Assembly (NCBI RefSeq): GCF_003386535.1
Contig: NZ_QTTN01000011.1
Location: 108,652-172,651, forward strand
Length of the DNA: 64,000 nt
From: Paenibacillus taihuensis
Lineage (GTDB): Bacteria > Bacillota > Bacilli > Paenibacillales > Paenibacillaceae
Direction: 5' to 3'
The notes under the pieces were generated by a model, which was given only the letters and a program-made list of their open reading frames with translations, did not search any database and had not been told where the DNA came from. Positions 1-8,358 of the stretch are shown here, piece by piece (the stretch's first letter is position 1; every line of letters begins with the position of its first letter). Made by a program: the position numbers and the translations under genes.

Positions 1-1732
1 CTGCCTCGCAGCTCAAGGAGTCGGAGACGCGGCACTCCAGCAGTTCTGCCGCGCCATGCGACACCTCGCCGATAGCAGTGAGCACATGATACAGCGGAAA
101 TGCCGATGCCGCGCCTTCCCGCATCACACCTAGCGGGCCGACCGTCTCGTAATAACACGCCCGCTCCGCGCCGGCCTTGGCCAAATGGTGTATGCTGCCT
201 AGCGTCCAGCCCGCGCCGAACAAGGACCACTGGCGCGCATCAACATGGTTCGCGCGGTCCTCTGCTTTGCGCCGGCCTTCCTCGCTGGACGCCACCGGAT
301 TCATCCGCGGCTTGAATGTGATCGGCCCGATGCTCAAAGGCAAGCCCGGCATAAGCGCGCGAGCGCTGCGCACCGTATCTCCTTGCGCAGACACCGTCTC
401 CGCCAGCGAGGCCGTATCGAACGCATGCACCTGCGGGTTGATCGTGTACATCGCCGCATCCATCTCAGCGAGCGGCAGCTCCGCGCGATTCAGTTCCGCG
501 AAATACGCCCGCGTGCCTCCGCCGACACGAAACTGAAGCCCTGCCTCATCGCGCAGCCTTCGCAGCTTTACCAATAACGCCTCCGAGCTTACAATGCAAG
601 AGTCTTCGTAAACAAACACGGCATCCACTATGGCACCACAGCCCACAATAGCCTCAACCAGCGCCTTAAGCCGAACGTCCCGCAGCAATTCCTCATCGGC
701 GACACTTACGAGCACTTCCAGCTCTAACCCGACCCCGAGCTTTATCGCAGCGTTTGCCGCGCAAGCCAACTTTTGCTCCCAGCCATTCTCCAACTTCAAC
801 AAGGCTCTCAGATAAGTAAGCCGCAATTGCCGAAGCGCTTCAATTTCCGCATCATCATGCAGATGTCCTGGCGTTACGGATAGCCCAATTCCAGGCACAT
901 GTCCGACAACATCGCCACCCAACTCAACAGTGACCGCTTCGGCAGTATCATCCGCCACAGCCACTGCCTTAGCCATTATTGCGCCGTCGCCAGCAGCATC
1001 ATCGTTAATCTGCGGCACATCGCCAACCAACCGCAATGCAATCTGCTGGTGCACGCGCTGCCCGCTTGCGATTTCCACGGGATAAGGGATGCGAAGCGGC
1101 GTGCAGTAAGTTTTGAAGGAGGCATCCGTCCAGTTGCGCTGATCCTCCATCTCGAACAGTTCGCCCGTAAACCGCAGCTCTGCCGCAAGCTCCTCCCCGA
1201 TCTTGCAACGAATCGCCGTCATATCGAGAAACGGCTGATCCGGCGAGATCCGCTCCGGGAATGTCCCCGCGACGATGCTGCCATCTGCCGTTTCCACCTC
1301 AACCGGACATCCCGCGAGCGAGGAAGGATGCAGCACGCAAAATCCGATCCGATTTCGCAGGAAGCTGCTGCCAGCAACACCGTCGAATGTGTATGTAATC
1401 GTGCCGTCCGCCGAACCGACAATCGAACCCTTCCATTCAAACTCAATCTCGCCCTGCCGATGCTCCGCGACAAACGCGACCTCGAACGAGTCCCCACGCC
1501 GCGTCACCTGATAATGGCGAAAGACAGGCTTAATCGTGCCCCAGTTCTGGTCACGCACCGCTGCATATATACCGCGGACAATCTCCTGTCCCCGGTAACG
1601 GATATACCGCAGCCCGCCATCCTCCAGCACTGCTGTAAGCGGACCGGCCTGCAGCCTCTTCCGCTCAGGCATCGCTTCCGCCGTGCCGTAACGCAGCTGC
1701 CTCACATCTCTCTCGAAGCTGCGGCTTACCAT
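1..1732 (-). CDS. D-apionate lactonase-like protein, partial (3' end beyond window)
   Basis: The gene starts at ATG 1732 and stays open to the left edge (577 codons visible). The start overlaps the stop of the FAH gene by 7 bases (ATGGTAA), so it is the last visible gene of the operon. I read an N-terminal beta-rich part with RGIYAAVRDQNWGT at about residues 60-73, a middle segment with EMEDQRNWTDASFKTYC, and a barrel-like C-terminal part with GGGTRAYFAELNR, INPQVHAFD and ITFKPRMNP. From memory these are hallmarks of the ApnL family, which hydrolyses D-apionolactone to D-apionate. Operon partners include a DUF1537 kinase, the family of 3-oxo-isoapionate kinase, which supports a branched sugar-acid role. 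The coding assignment is firm. The substrate is inference, since ApnL homologues could open other aldonolactones. Confidence 0.68.
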   Translation of the reverse strand, partial: MVSRSFERDVRQLRYGTAEAMPERKRLQAGPLTAVLEDGGLRYIRYRGQEIVRGIYAAVRDQNWGTIKPVFRHYQVTRRGDSFEVAFVAEHRQGEIEFEWKGSIVGSADGTITYTFDGVAGSSFLRNRIGFCVLHPSSLAGCPVEVETADGSIVAGTFPERISPDQPFLDMTAIRCKIGEELAAELRFTGELFEMEDQRNWTDASFKTYCTPLRIPYPVEIASGQRVHQQIALRLVGDVPQINDDAAGDGAIMAKAVAVADDTAEAVTVELGGDVVGHVPGIGLSVTPGHLHDDAEIEALRQLRLTYLRALLKLENGWEQKLACAANAAIKLGVGLELEVLVSVADEELLRDVRLKALVEAIVGCGAIVDAVFVYEDSCIVSSEALLVKLRRLRDEAGLQFRVGGGTRAYFAELNRAELPLAEMDAAMYTINPQVHAFDTASLAETVSAQGDTVRSARALMPGLPLSIGPITFKPRMNPVASSEEGRRKAEDRANHVDARQWSLFGAGWTLGSIHHLAKAGAERACYYETVGPLGVMREGAASAFPLYHVLTAIGEVSHGAAELLECRVSDSLSCEA

Positions 1733-2562
1733 CCGGCTACCACGCGATTTTCCAATTTGCCGATGCCTTCAATTTCAACCGCCACGTAATCGCCCGGCGC
1801 CAAGTACACCGGAGGATTGCGGAAAGTACCTACTCCCGCAGGCGTTCCGGTCGAGATAATGTCTCCCGGTTCAAGCGTAATATAAGCGGTAATGGCCTCG
1901 ATAAGCGTCGGTACATGGAACAGCATCAGTTCGGTGTTGGCATTTTGGCGGAGCTCGCCGTTCACGTAGCTGCGAATTTGCAGCTTGTTCGGGTCTGCGA
2001 TCTCATCGCGCGTCACAATCACCGGGCCAAGCGGGCAGAACGTATCGATTCCTTTGCCGATAATCTCATGCTGCAGGGCGAACTGCAGCTCCCGTCCGCT
2101 GACATCGTTCAACGCCGTATAGCCGAATATATAATCAAGCGCCTCCTCCTTCTTGACGCCTTTCGCCCTCTTCCCGATGACAAAAGCCAGCTCCACCTCA
2201 TAGTCCGCCTGACAATCTGCATAAGGAAGCACGATATGCTCGCCTGGACCAATAATCGCCGTCGGCAGCTTCGAGAAAACGGAAGGACGCGTCGGGAACA
2301 CCGCCTTCGGATTCTCTTCCTTATGATTGAGATAATTAATTCCGCCGCACAGTACCTTGCCCGGATTCGCAATCGGCGCAAGCACCCGATAGCCTGCTGT
2401 AACTACCTCCCCTGCGGCTGCTTCCTGGCGAACCTTCGCCAGTCCTTCTTCCCCATCCTGCACAAGCTCTTTCATCGTAACGTAGCTGGTCGGAACGACG
2501 CCGCCATCCTTCTCTACACCGACAAAAATCCGTCCAGCTGCCTCACACGCCATGAGCCGCAT
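1726..2562 (-). CDS. Fumarylacetoacetate hydrolase (FAH) family protein
   Basis: A 278-residue FAH-fold hydrolase. Family members cleave C-C bonds of 2-keto or 1,3-diketo acids, or isomerise them, using a divalent metal. The metal-binding pattern is intact: the ExE in DYEVELAF (E122, E124) and the Asp of NDVSGRELQ (D153), followed by GKGIDTFCPLGP and TGTPAGVG near the C-terminus. I chose ATG 2562 because GGGGAG sits 9 bases upstream; the longer frame would begin at TTG 2571 directly against that ribosome site. It overlaps the upstream metallo-hydrolase gene by 20 bases and the downstream lactonase-like gene by 7, so translation is probably coupled. In this operon it likely acts late on a keto-deoxy or diketo sugar acid. 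The exact substrate cannot be read from sequence. Confidence 0.88.
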   Translation of the reverse strand: MRLMACEAAGRIFVGVEKDGGVVPTSYVTMKELVQDGEEGLAKVRQEAAAGEVVTAGYRVLAPIANPGKVLCGGINYLNHKEENPKAVFPTRPSVFSKLPTAIIGPGEHIVLPYADCQADYEVELAFVIGKRAKGVKKEEALDYIFGYTALNDVSGRELQFALQHEIIGKGIDTFCPLGPVIVTRDEIADPNKLQIRSYVNGELRQNANTELMLFHVPTLIEAITAYITLEPGDIISTGTPAGVGTFRNPPVYLAPGDYVAVEIEGIGKLENRVVAGW

Positions 2563-3367
2563 CGCGATCAACTCCCCTTCGCACCAGTACCGAATCGCCG
2601 TTCAGCTCGATCGTTTCTCCAACCTCCATGTACATTGCCTGCCGCGCACCCGTGGTATCGCATTCAGGAACTGCAGCCAGAAACTGCTCCACTTCGCCCC
2701 GCTCCGTCTCATTCGTCAAATCCAAATAATGCGAAGCGATAGCCAGCTTCAGGCCTAGAAACTCCGAGGCAAGCGCCGCCTCGTACGGCGACATCTCGCC
2801 CGTGAGCAGCTTCCCGGCAAAATTCGCCCGTGCCAGCAAAGCCTGCGAATTCGCACAGCCCATCAAGCCTACAGTCGGCTTGTAGAGCTGGGCAATCAGC
2901 TTCATATCTCCAAAAATCGCGGTATCGCCGCAATGGTAAATGCGCACGCCTGGCTCAGGCTCCACAATAAACCCCATCGGCACGCCGGATACATACTGGC
3001 CGTTCTTCAGCCGCGTCTGCGACCAGTGGTGGCTCTCGACCGGACGCACGATGACGCCGCCAACTTCGACGACAATTCCCCATACCGTCGGATGAATTTG
3101 CGCCTCCGGTATGCCTGCCTCAAGCAGCACCGCCTTCACATCGCCGCCGCACACGACGGGAGCGCCGGCACGAGCCGCAATCGCCGCCGTATCGCCGAGA
3201 TGATCGTAGGCCGCATGGGTCACGAGAATTACGTCCGGTCTCTCCAACTCCTCATGGCGCATTGGCGCATGAGGGCTGTCCCCAAGAAACGGATCGATCA
3301 GAATACGATGCCGGTCACTGATAATTTCATAGCCCGCCATCCCGAGAAAATGAATCTTCGTCGTCAT
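2543..3367 (-). CDS. Metallo-beta-lactamase-fold hydrolase with altered metal motif
   Basis: A 274-residue protein of the UPF0173/UlaG-like branch of the metallo-beta-lactamase superfamily, starting at residue 1 with TKIHFLGMAGYEI. LIDPFLGD (D25), the motif THAAYDHLGD (50-59), HCGDT (D149) and a late ASHYLDL His are present. The usual HxHxDH signature reads H51-A-A53-Y-D55-H56, so the second His is Ala. That removes one ligand of the first metal, suggesting a single-metal site or a changed reaction. Its ATG overlaps the stop of the dehydrogenase gene (ATGA). UlaG relatives open sugar-acid lactones, which would suit this operon, but that is inference. Confidence 0.85.
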   Translation of the reverse strand: MTTKIHFLGMAGYEIISDRHRILIDPFLGDSPHAPMRHEELERPDVILVTHAAYDHLGDTAAIAARAGAPVVCGGDVKAVLLEAGIPEAQIHPTVWGIVVEVGGVIVRPVESHHWSQTRLKNGQYVSGVPMGFIVEPEPGVRIYHCGDTAIFGDMKLIAQLYKPTVGLMGCANSQALLARANFAGKLLTGEMSPYEAALASEFLGLKLAIASHYLDLTNETERGEVEQFLAAVPECDTTGARQAMYMEVGETIELNGDSVLVRRGVDRDAAHGV

Positions 3368-4284
3368 TGCCTCCAGCCCCTTTCGAGTCCAGCAATCAGC
3401 GCAACCATCGCCTTGTTCAGCGGTACATCGATGCCGAGAGACGCAGCGGCCTTCACAACAGCGCCGTTGATCACTTCGATCTCGGTCTTGCGGCGCCCTT
3501 CGGCATCCTGCAGCATCGAGGATTTTCCTTTGCCTGCTCCTTCGAGAACCGTATGGATGCGCTGAATCCGCTCCTCCGTCTCAATCGCATACCCCAGCGC
3601 TCTGGCAACTGCCGCCGCTTCTGCCGCCAAGTCGTCCACGAGCTGAAGAAGCGGTCCCGGTTCACCTTGCACACCGGCGCACAGCCCCGTCAATGCAGAT
3701 GTCGGAAGCGTCGCGGCATTAAGGATCAGCTTCTTCCATACTTCTGTCTTCACAAGCGCAGTCACTTCAGCCGGAATTCCGGCGTCGCTCAGAAGCTCCC
3801 CGACCTGCGCTGCCCGATCCAGCGTCTGCCCATCGGCATACGGACCGATAAAGGTCGCGCCTTTGCCGGTATGCGCCACATGCCCAAGTCCGACCACCGT
3901 TGCGCTGTGATACGTCACCCCAACAACAATTTGCTCCAGCGGAAAATGGCTGCTGAGCACATCGGCATTTCCCCAGCCATTTTGCAAGCTGACCACGGTC
4001 GTATCCGGTCCGACAAGCGGTGCGGCCAGCTTGGCCGCGCCATCGGTATGCTGCGCTTTGACAAAGAAGAAGACCGTGTCCGCCGCGCCAATAACACTAG
4101 GATTCGAGGCCGCACGAACATTAACCTGCTCGCTCCCCTCCTTGCCGTCCACAATAAGCCCGTTCTCGTTGATTCGGGCAACTAGCGCCTCCGATACGTC
4201 GATCAGCGTTACGTCATGCTTTGCCGCCGTTAACCGGGCAGCCAACATGCCGCCCATCGCTCCTGCTCCCACGATTGCAATCAT
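3364..4284 (-). CDS. Ketopantoate reductase-like (PanE/ApbA family) dehydrogenase
   Basis: A 306-residue NAD(P)-dependent 2-hydroxy acid dehydrogenase of the ketopantoate reductase family. The Rossmann motif GAGAMGG is at 6-12. The active-site set is complete: N102 in SLQNGWGN, Lys184/185 and N189 in WKKLILNAA, Ser255/256 in KGKSSMLQD, and E268 in KTEIEVINGAVV. The family reduces 2-ketopantoate in pantothenate synthesis. Here the gene sits between a sugar-acid kinase (15-base gap) and a metallo-hydrolase (4-base overlap), so it more likely oxidises or reduces a branched sugar acid, ketopantoate itself being a branched acid. No panB, panC or panD is nearby, hence no panE symbol is given. Confidence 0.88.
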   Translation of the reverse strand: MIAIVGAGAMGGMLAARLTAAKHDVTLIDVSEALVARINENGLIVDGKEGSEQVNVRAASNPSVIGAADTVFFFVKAQHTDGAAKLAAPLVGPDTTVVSLQNGWGNADVLSSHFPLEQIVVGVTYHSATVVGLGHVAHTGKGATFIGPYADGQTLDRAAQVGELLSDAGIPAEVTALVKTEVWKKLILNAATLPTSALTGLCAGVQGEPGPLLQLVDDLAAEAAAVARALGYAIETEERIQRIHTVLEGAGKGKSSMLQDAEGRRKTEIEVINGAVVKAAASLGIDVPLNKAMVALIAGLERGWRQ

Positions 4285-4299
4285 CGATTCATCCTCCGA

Positions 4300-5631
4300 T
4301 TAGATCATTTTTTTCAGCTTGCCTGCGATTCGAAGCATCGCGCCATCATCGCCGACATTGCCGGGGATAACGGCATAGCTAATTCTCCGCCGCTCTTCCC
4401 CGCCGTCGCCGAGCCGTGCCTCGAGCTGCCACAGCGAGATGCCAGCCTCGAGCTGCCCGCATACCTCCGCTTCATCTGCCTGCAGCCCATCCGTCGCGAC
4501 CTGCGCGGAAGTGATGCCCCCCTTGGCGATGACCGCATCGCAGAACGGAGCGACAGCGCGCACCGTCTCCGTCAACGCATGCATCACTTTCGCGCCGTCG
4601 GCGAGCGTGCCGTGCTGTTCCTGGCGCACGCGCTCCGAGGAGAGCAGCGCCACTCCGCCGTTCTCCAGCTGCTGCCGGAGCTTTGCAGCCAGTTCATCAA
4701 CGAGCGCAGCCACATTCGCTTCCGCATCTGCACTCGCCTCCATCACCCGCTCCGTCGGCACCATAATCGGTGCCACGCCGGTGCGTTCCGCGAGCAGCGC
4801 CAACTGCCGCGACGAAGCTGCGGTATGCGAGCCGCAGACGATCAACAGCCGGCGCGCCTCGCCTACGCCAGCGCTGCCGCTATCAAGCGTGAGGCCCGCC
4901 AGCCCGCAGCGGACTGCCGCGAAGGTCGCCGCGGTGCGGACCGCGACCTGCCGCCCTGTTTTCTCCGCCTCATCCAGCCCTGCCGCGATGAGGCGAATAT
5001 CATCCGTCGTCTCCGCATCCGGGACGACGACCGTGTACGGCTCCACCAGCAGCAGCGCGTCGCGAACCGCTGCCGCGCCGCGGCTGCGCAGCTCCGCCAA
5101 AACCACGGTGCGCGCCGTCCAGCCAGGTCCCCGCTCGCGCACCCAATCCTGCATCGTCTTGCTCGCGTACCCGAACACGGGATCACGCGCAAATTCCGTC
5201 TCCGCCACCGGCACCCGCGTTTCCCCTTGCAGCAAATAATGGATGCCGCCTACCGTCATCCTCCCGCATTCCGGGAAGGCTGGCACGAACAGCGCAACCG
5301 GCGAAGCTTTGCCATCGCGGCGGCACAGCACCTCCAGCTCCTCGAAAATATGCCCGCGAAGCGTCGAGTCGCCGCGAAGCACATAACGGACGTCAACGCC
5401 TGCCTCCACGGCCTCTTCGTCCATCATCGCAACAATCGACTCGAGATAGCGCACCGCCTCCTCTGTCTGCATTGCCCGCGTGTTCGTCAGCACGTAAACG
5501 GCGTGCCGATCTTGAGCCATGAAACGGCGGAATCCTTCCCGAGTCGATCGCAGAATAACCGGAACGTCCGCTACATTTTGCGTGCCTGTCGGATCATCGT
5601 CGAATACGACCCATTTTGCCCGTATCGGCAT
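4300..5631 (-). CDS. Four-carbon acid sugar kinase family protein (DUF1537/OiaK-like)
   Basis: A 443-residue kinase of the DUF1537 family, which phosphorylates four-carbon sugar acids and 3-oxo-isoapionate. The N-terminal substrate domain carries DDDPTGTQ (11-18), TNTRAM (49-54) and RGDSTLRGH (86-94). The C-terminal nucleotide-binding domain shows GSHTAASSRQ, KGGITSAQVATDGL and GNVGDDGAMLRIAGKL. Length matches the family. The start at 5631 has GAGGG seven bases upstream and lies 7 bases after the VOC stop. Together with the apionate-lactonase-like gene at the end of the operon this is the strongest hint at an oxo-isoapionate type route. An erythronate- or threonate-type substrate remains possible, although no PdxA2 or DUF1537-linked aldolase is visible here. 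Confidence 0.87.
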   Translation of the reverse strand: MPIRAKWVVFDDDPTGTQNVADVPVILRSTREGFRRFMAQDRHAVYVLTNTRAMQTEEAVRYLESIVAMMDEEAVEAGVDVRYVLRGDSTLRGHIFEELEVLCRRDGKASPVALFVPAFPECGRMTVGGIHYLLQGETRVPVAETEFARDPVFGYASKTMQDWVRERGPGWTARTVVLAELRSRGAAAVRDALLLVEPYTVVVPDAETTDDIRLIAAGLDEAEKTGRQVAVRTAATFAAVRCGLAGLTLDSGSAGVGEARRLLIVCGSHTAASSRQLALLAERTGVAPIMVPTERVMEASADAEANVAALVDELAAKLRQQLENGGVALLSSERVRQEQHGTLADGAKVMHALTETVRAVAPFCDAVIAKGGITSAQVATDGLQADEAEVCGQLEAGISLWQLEARLGDGGEERRRISYAVIPGNVGDDGAMLRIAGKLKKMI

Positions 5632-5638
5632 GCAGCCC

Positions 5639-6037
5639 TCATCCTCCCCGAACCGGATCTGTCTCGGTCAGCTCGAGGATGAGGCCATTCGAATGCGCAC
5701 TGAGGAAGGCAGCCCGCCGGTCACGCCCTCCCATAACCACTCTCGTCTCACTTTCTCCAACCAGCTGCGTGAGCGTCTCCGGAATGTCCTGAACCTCGAA
5801 GCACAGATGATGCAGCCCTTCGCCCTTCTCCTCAAGAAACTTGCGGATAGGCGTCTCGCCGATTGGCTGAACGAGCTGAATCATAATCGGTCCAGCCTGC
5901 ACGTACGCGAGCCTTACGCCTGCCGAGGGCAGCAGCTCGTCGTGAACAAGCGGCAGCTTCAGCTCCTCTGTATAATAAGCCAGCGAGTCATCGATACTCC
6001 GTACCGCGATCGCAATATGATCGATCCCTCTAATCAT
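5639..6037 (-). CDS. VOC-fold metalloprotein (methylmalonyl-CoA epimerase-like)
   Basis: A 132-residue single glyoxalase/VOC-fold protein. The metal ligands of the methylmalonyl-CoA epimerase branch are all in place: H7 in DHIAIAV, Q54 in IQLVQP, H76/H77 in GLHHLCFEV, and E122 in ILELTE. The family binds a divalent metal and epimerises or isomerises alpha-keto or alpha-hydroxy compounds through an enolate. It lies 14 bases downstream of the alcohol dehydrogenase gene and 7 upstream of the kinase, inside one transcript. A role as an epimerase or keto-acid isomerase of the sugar-acid pathway is more likely than methylmalonyl-CoA metabolism, because no mutase or carboxylase gene is present. Confidence 0.83.
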   Translation of the reverse strand: MIRGIDHIAIAVRSIDDSLAYYTEELKLPLVHDELLPSAGVRLAYVQAGPIMIQLVQPIGETPIRKFLEEKGEGLHHLCFEVQDIPETLTQLVGESETRVVMGGRDRRAAFLSAHSNGLILELTETDPVRGG

Positions 6038-6051
6038 CGTTTAACCGCTCC

Positions 6052-7083
6052 TTATCCCTCATAGGTCAGTATAATTTTGTTCACTTCGCCAGGCTTCGTC
6101 TTCGCAAGATGAAGCGCTTCCGCAATATCCGTGAACGGCATCCGCAGCGATACGAAGCCGTCCGCAATGTCCGAATTGCGATGCAGGAAATCTATGACCT
6201 CCGGGAACCGCCCCGCGTTGTTGCGGCTGCCGAATATCTCCACTTCCTTCTTCGTAAACAGAACGCCGGGGAAGGTCACTTCATCATTCGTCAATCCGAC
6301 GATGACGATGCGTCCCCCTGGACTGACAAGCTGAATCGATTGCTCCATCGTCAGCTTCAGCCCCGCCGATTCAATAACGATGTGCGAGCCTTCGCCTCCG
6401 GTCAGCTTCATGATCGTCTCCAGCGTGTTCTGTTCCCGCGGGTTTATAAGCCCGTCCGCGCCGAACTGCTTCGCCCGCGCGAGCCGCTCGGCAACGACGT
6501 CAACGGCATACACCGTCACGTCCCGGTACATCCGCTTCAGCATTATGAGCGCTGTCAGGCCGATTGGACCGACGCCCAGAATCGTGATAACGGCACCTTC
6601 ATGAGCGCCGGCGCGGTGCACGACCTGCGCGCCAATGGAGAACGGCTCGCACAGCGCGCCGACCTCGTGGCTCATGCCATCCGGCATCAGATGCGCATAC
6701 GCTTCCGGAACGGTTACGAAGTCCGCGAAGCCGCCGGGACGAAATCCGCCGATCATATCGATTTTCACGCAGCAGTTGTATTTGCCGATCCGGCATGGAT
6801 AACAGCTGCCGCAAGCGACCGTCGGCTCAACGATGACAGGGTCGCCGACCGCAAGCTTCGTCACGTCCGCGCCAACCGAGACGACAACGCCGGACAGCTC
6901 ATGCCCGTAAATTTGCGGATATACCGCGTAAGGATGCGTGCCGTCATAGTAGTGGATATCTCCTCCGCAAATCCCCGCCGCCTCCATCTTTACAAGCACT
7001 TCATTCGGCTTTGGTACGGGCTTTGGCACCTCTTCGATGCCAATCTGAAAAGGCTTTGTCATTATGGCTGCTTTCATGGTCAA
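6052..7083 (-). CDS. Zinc-dependent alcohol/polyol dehydrogenase
   Basis: A 343-residue medium-chain dehydrogenase of the sorbitol/threonine dehydrogenase group. Catalytic zinc ligands are C39 (GICGGD) and H61-E62 (YGHELSG). The structural zinc cysteines fall in CGSCYPCRIGKYNC (91-104/105). A Rossmann motif LGVGPIG follows near 170. A TTG at 7083 lies 8 bases after GAGGGGG, while ATG 7077 is 14 bases away, so I keep the TTG; the difference is two residues. It follows the Gfo/Idh gene by 3 bases. It probably oxidises a secondary alcohol of a sugar, polyol or sugar acid with NAD. Confidence 0.9.
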   Translation of the reverse strand: MTMKAAIMTKPFQIGIEEVPKPVPKPNEVLVKMEAAGICGGDIHYYDGTHPYAVYPQIYGHELSGVVVSVGADVTKLAVGDPVIVEPTVACGSCYPCRIGKYNCCVKIDMIGGFRPGGFADFVTVPEAYAHLMPDGMSHEVGALCEPFSIGAQVVHRAGAHEGAVITILGVGPIGLTALIMLKRMYRDVTVYAVDVVAERLARAKQFGADGLINPREQNTLETIMKLTGGEGSHIVIESAGLKLTMEQSIQLVSPGGRIVIVGLTNDEVTFPGVLFTKKEVEIFGSRNNAGRFPEVIDFLHRNSDIADGFVSLRMPFTDIAEALHLAKTKPGEVNKIILTYEG

Positions 7084-7086
7084 GTT

Positions 7087-8151
7087 CTATACCCCCTCGG
7101 CTGCGTGCGATTCAAAGCTGATCGCCTGATGCGTGCGCGCACTTTCGTAGGCGGAGAACGTTAAACGCAGCGTACGCAAATTGTCTTCGCCGCTCGTCTG
7201 GAACGGCTCGCCTGACTCCATGCATTGGATAAAATGTGACGATAACCGGTAATGGCTCTCCTCGTGATCCAGATCGGTTGGCCCGGAAATCACTCTTTTG
7301 CCACCGTTATTATCAATGATTGCGATGCTGCCGTCGCCATACAGCTTCAGCGTTGCCCGGTCGCCGTCAATGACGAACTGCTCGACATGATGCGCCAGAA
7401 CGATGTCCGGCTCAAGTGCTCCATGCAGCTCTCGGCGAGTTGCCCAGCTCATATCCAGAATTCCATAGAAACCGTCATGTCCGAGCGTCACAATGCCCGA
7501 ATCCTCCCCGACGACATGCGGACTGTTGTGCTGAAGCTCCGCATACAGCCGCTTCGGCTCGCCAAGCAGGAACCGCCAGGTATCGAACCAGTGCACGCCC
7601 ATCTCATAGAAGAGAAGGCGCGGCATCTGCGCCAAGAACGGCTGCGGCAGCTTCATATCCGGCGACATCCGCATCGTAAAATAATCCGAATGCAAATAAC
7701 GCGCCGCCAGCACGCGGCCAAGCTCGCCCTCATCCAGCACCCGCTTCATCGTCTGGAAGATCGACAGCCAGCGCCAATTCTCCGTCACCATCAGGCGTAC
7801 GCCTGCATCAGCTGCTGCCTGTACCATTCGCTGGGCTTCCTCATACGACTCGGCAAAAGGCTTTTGGCACAGCACATGCTTCCCTGCCTTAACCGCCATC
7901 TCGACAAATGCCGGATGCGTCTCCGGTCCTGTCACAATATCGACGACATCGATATCCGCCTGCTCCAGCATTTCCTCAGGCGTTCCGTACAGCTGAGTCT
8001 CAGGGACGCCGTAACGGCGCGCCTTCTCGACCATTTTGTCTCGGCTTCGGTTGCACAGTGCGGCAATTTTCACATTCGGAATGCGGCTCCAAGCTTGCAG
8101 ATGCTTTTCCGACCAGTATCCTGTCCCAACAAGTCCAATTCTCCAAACCAT
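7087..8151 (-). CDS. Gfo/Idh/MocA family oxidoreductase
   Basis: The first gene of the left-hand operon, 354 residues from ATG 8151. GGGAGG lies ten bases upstream, whereas the longer open frame to 8295 has no ribosome site and runs through the regulatory region. The N-terminal Rossmann fold shows VGTGYWSEKH (residues 6-15) and the family's lysine in CQKPFAES. The C-terminal half is the Gfo/Idh alpha/beta domain, with MGVHWFDTWRFLLG supplying the usual catalytic-region His-Asp. Members oxidise or reduce sugars and inositols with NAD(P). With a zinc dehydrogenase next in line, a double-oxidation start of a sugar pathway is plausible. The substrate is unknown. Confidence 0.87.
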   Translation of the reverse strand: MVWRIGLVGTGYWSEKHLQAWSRIPNVKIAALCNRSRDKMVEKARRYGVPETQLYGTPEEMLEQADIDVVDIVTGPETHPAFVEMAVKAGKHVLCQKPFAESYEEAQRMVQAAADAGVRLMVTENWRWLSIFQTMKRVLDEGELGRVLAARYLHSDYFTMRMSPDMKLPQPFLAQMPRLLFYEMGVHWFDTWRFLLGEPKRLYAELQHNSPHVVGEDSGIVTLGHDGFYGILDMSWATRRELHGALEPDIVLAHHVEQFVIDGDRATLKLYGDGSIAIIDNNGGKRVISGPTDLDHEESHYRLSSHFIQCMESGEPFQTSGEDNLRTLRLTFSAYESARTHQAISFESHAAEGV

Positions 8152-8261
8152 CTTCTTTCGCTCCTCCCTTTGTACGTCACTGCATGCAAGCTCAGCCATG
8201 TTGAAGCATGGACAACCGCGCGGCTGCACCCGCATTTCTTGCAATCTTCCTTCGCATTTAT

Positions 8262-8309
8262 AAATACATAAAGTATTTATATTGTATACATTCAATACAT
8301 ATTTGTATT
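8262..8309. promoter_or_regulatory. Cluster of three AT-rich palindromes upstream of the sugar-acid operon
   Basis: Within 48 bases upstream of the Gfo/Idh gene there are three inverted repeats: AAATAC-N-GTATTT (8262-8279), the perfect TGTATACA (8283-8290), and AATACA-TATT-TGTATT (8294-8309). TGTATACA is typical of GntR-family operators. No GntR gene is in the window, so the regulator is either left of position 1 or elsewhere. The region is AT-rich and probably overlaps the operon promoter, but I could not fix a convincing -35/-10 pair. Confidence 0.5.
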
Positions 8310-8358
8310 TCCCTTCACGAGAATTGTTTTTTTATAAATATATGAATCGGTTTGATAG

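Noticed and set aside
899..1789. Plus-strand 296-residue open frame
   Set aside because: It is the shadow of the minus-strand lactonase-like gene, whose translation gives coherent family motifs; the plus frame is Arg/His-rich without a ribosome site.
3364..4284. Ketopantoate reductase-like gene as panE of pantothenate synthesis
   Set aside because: It is embedded by overlaps in a sugar-acid operon with no other pantothenate genes.
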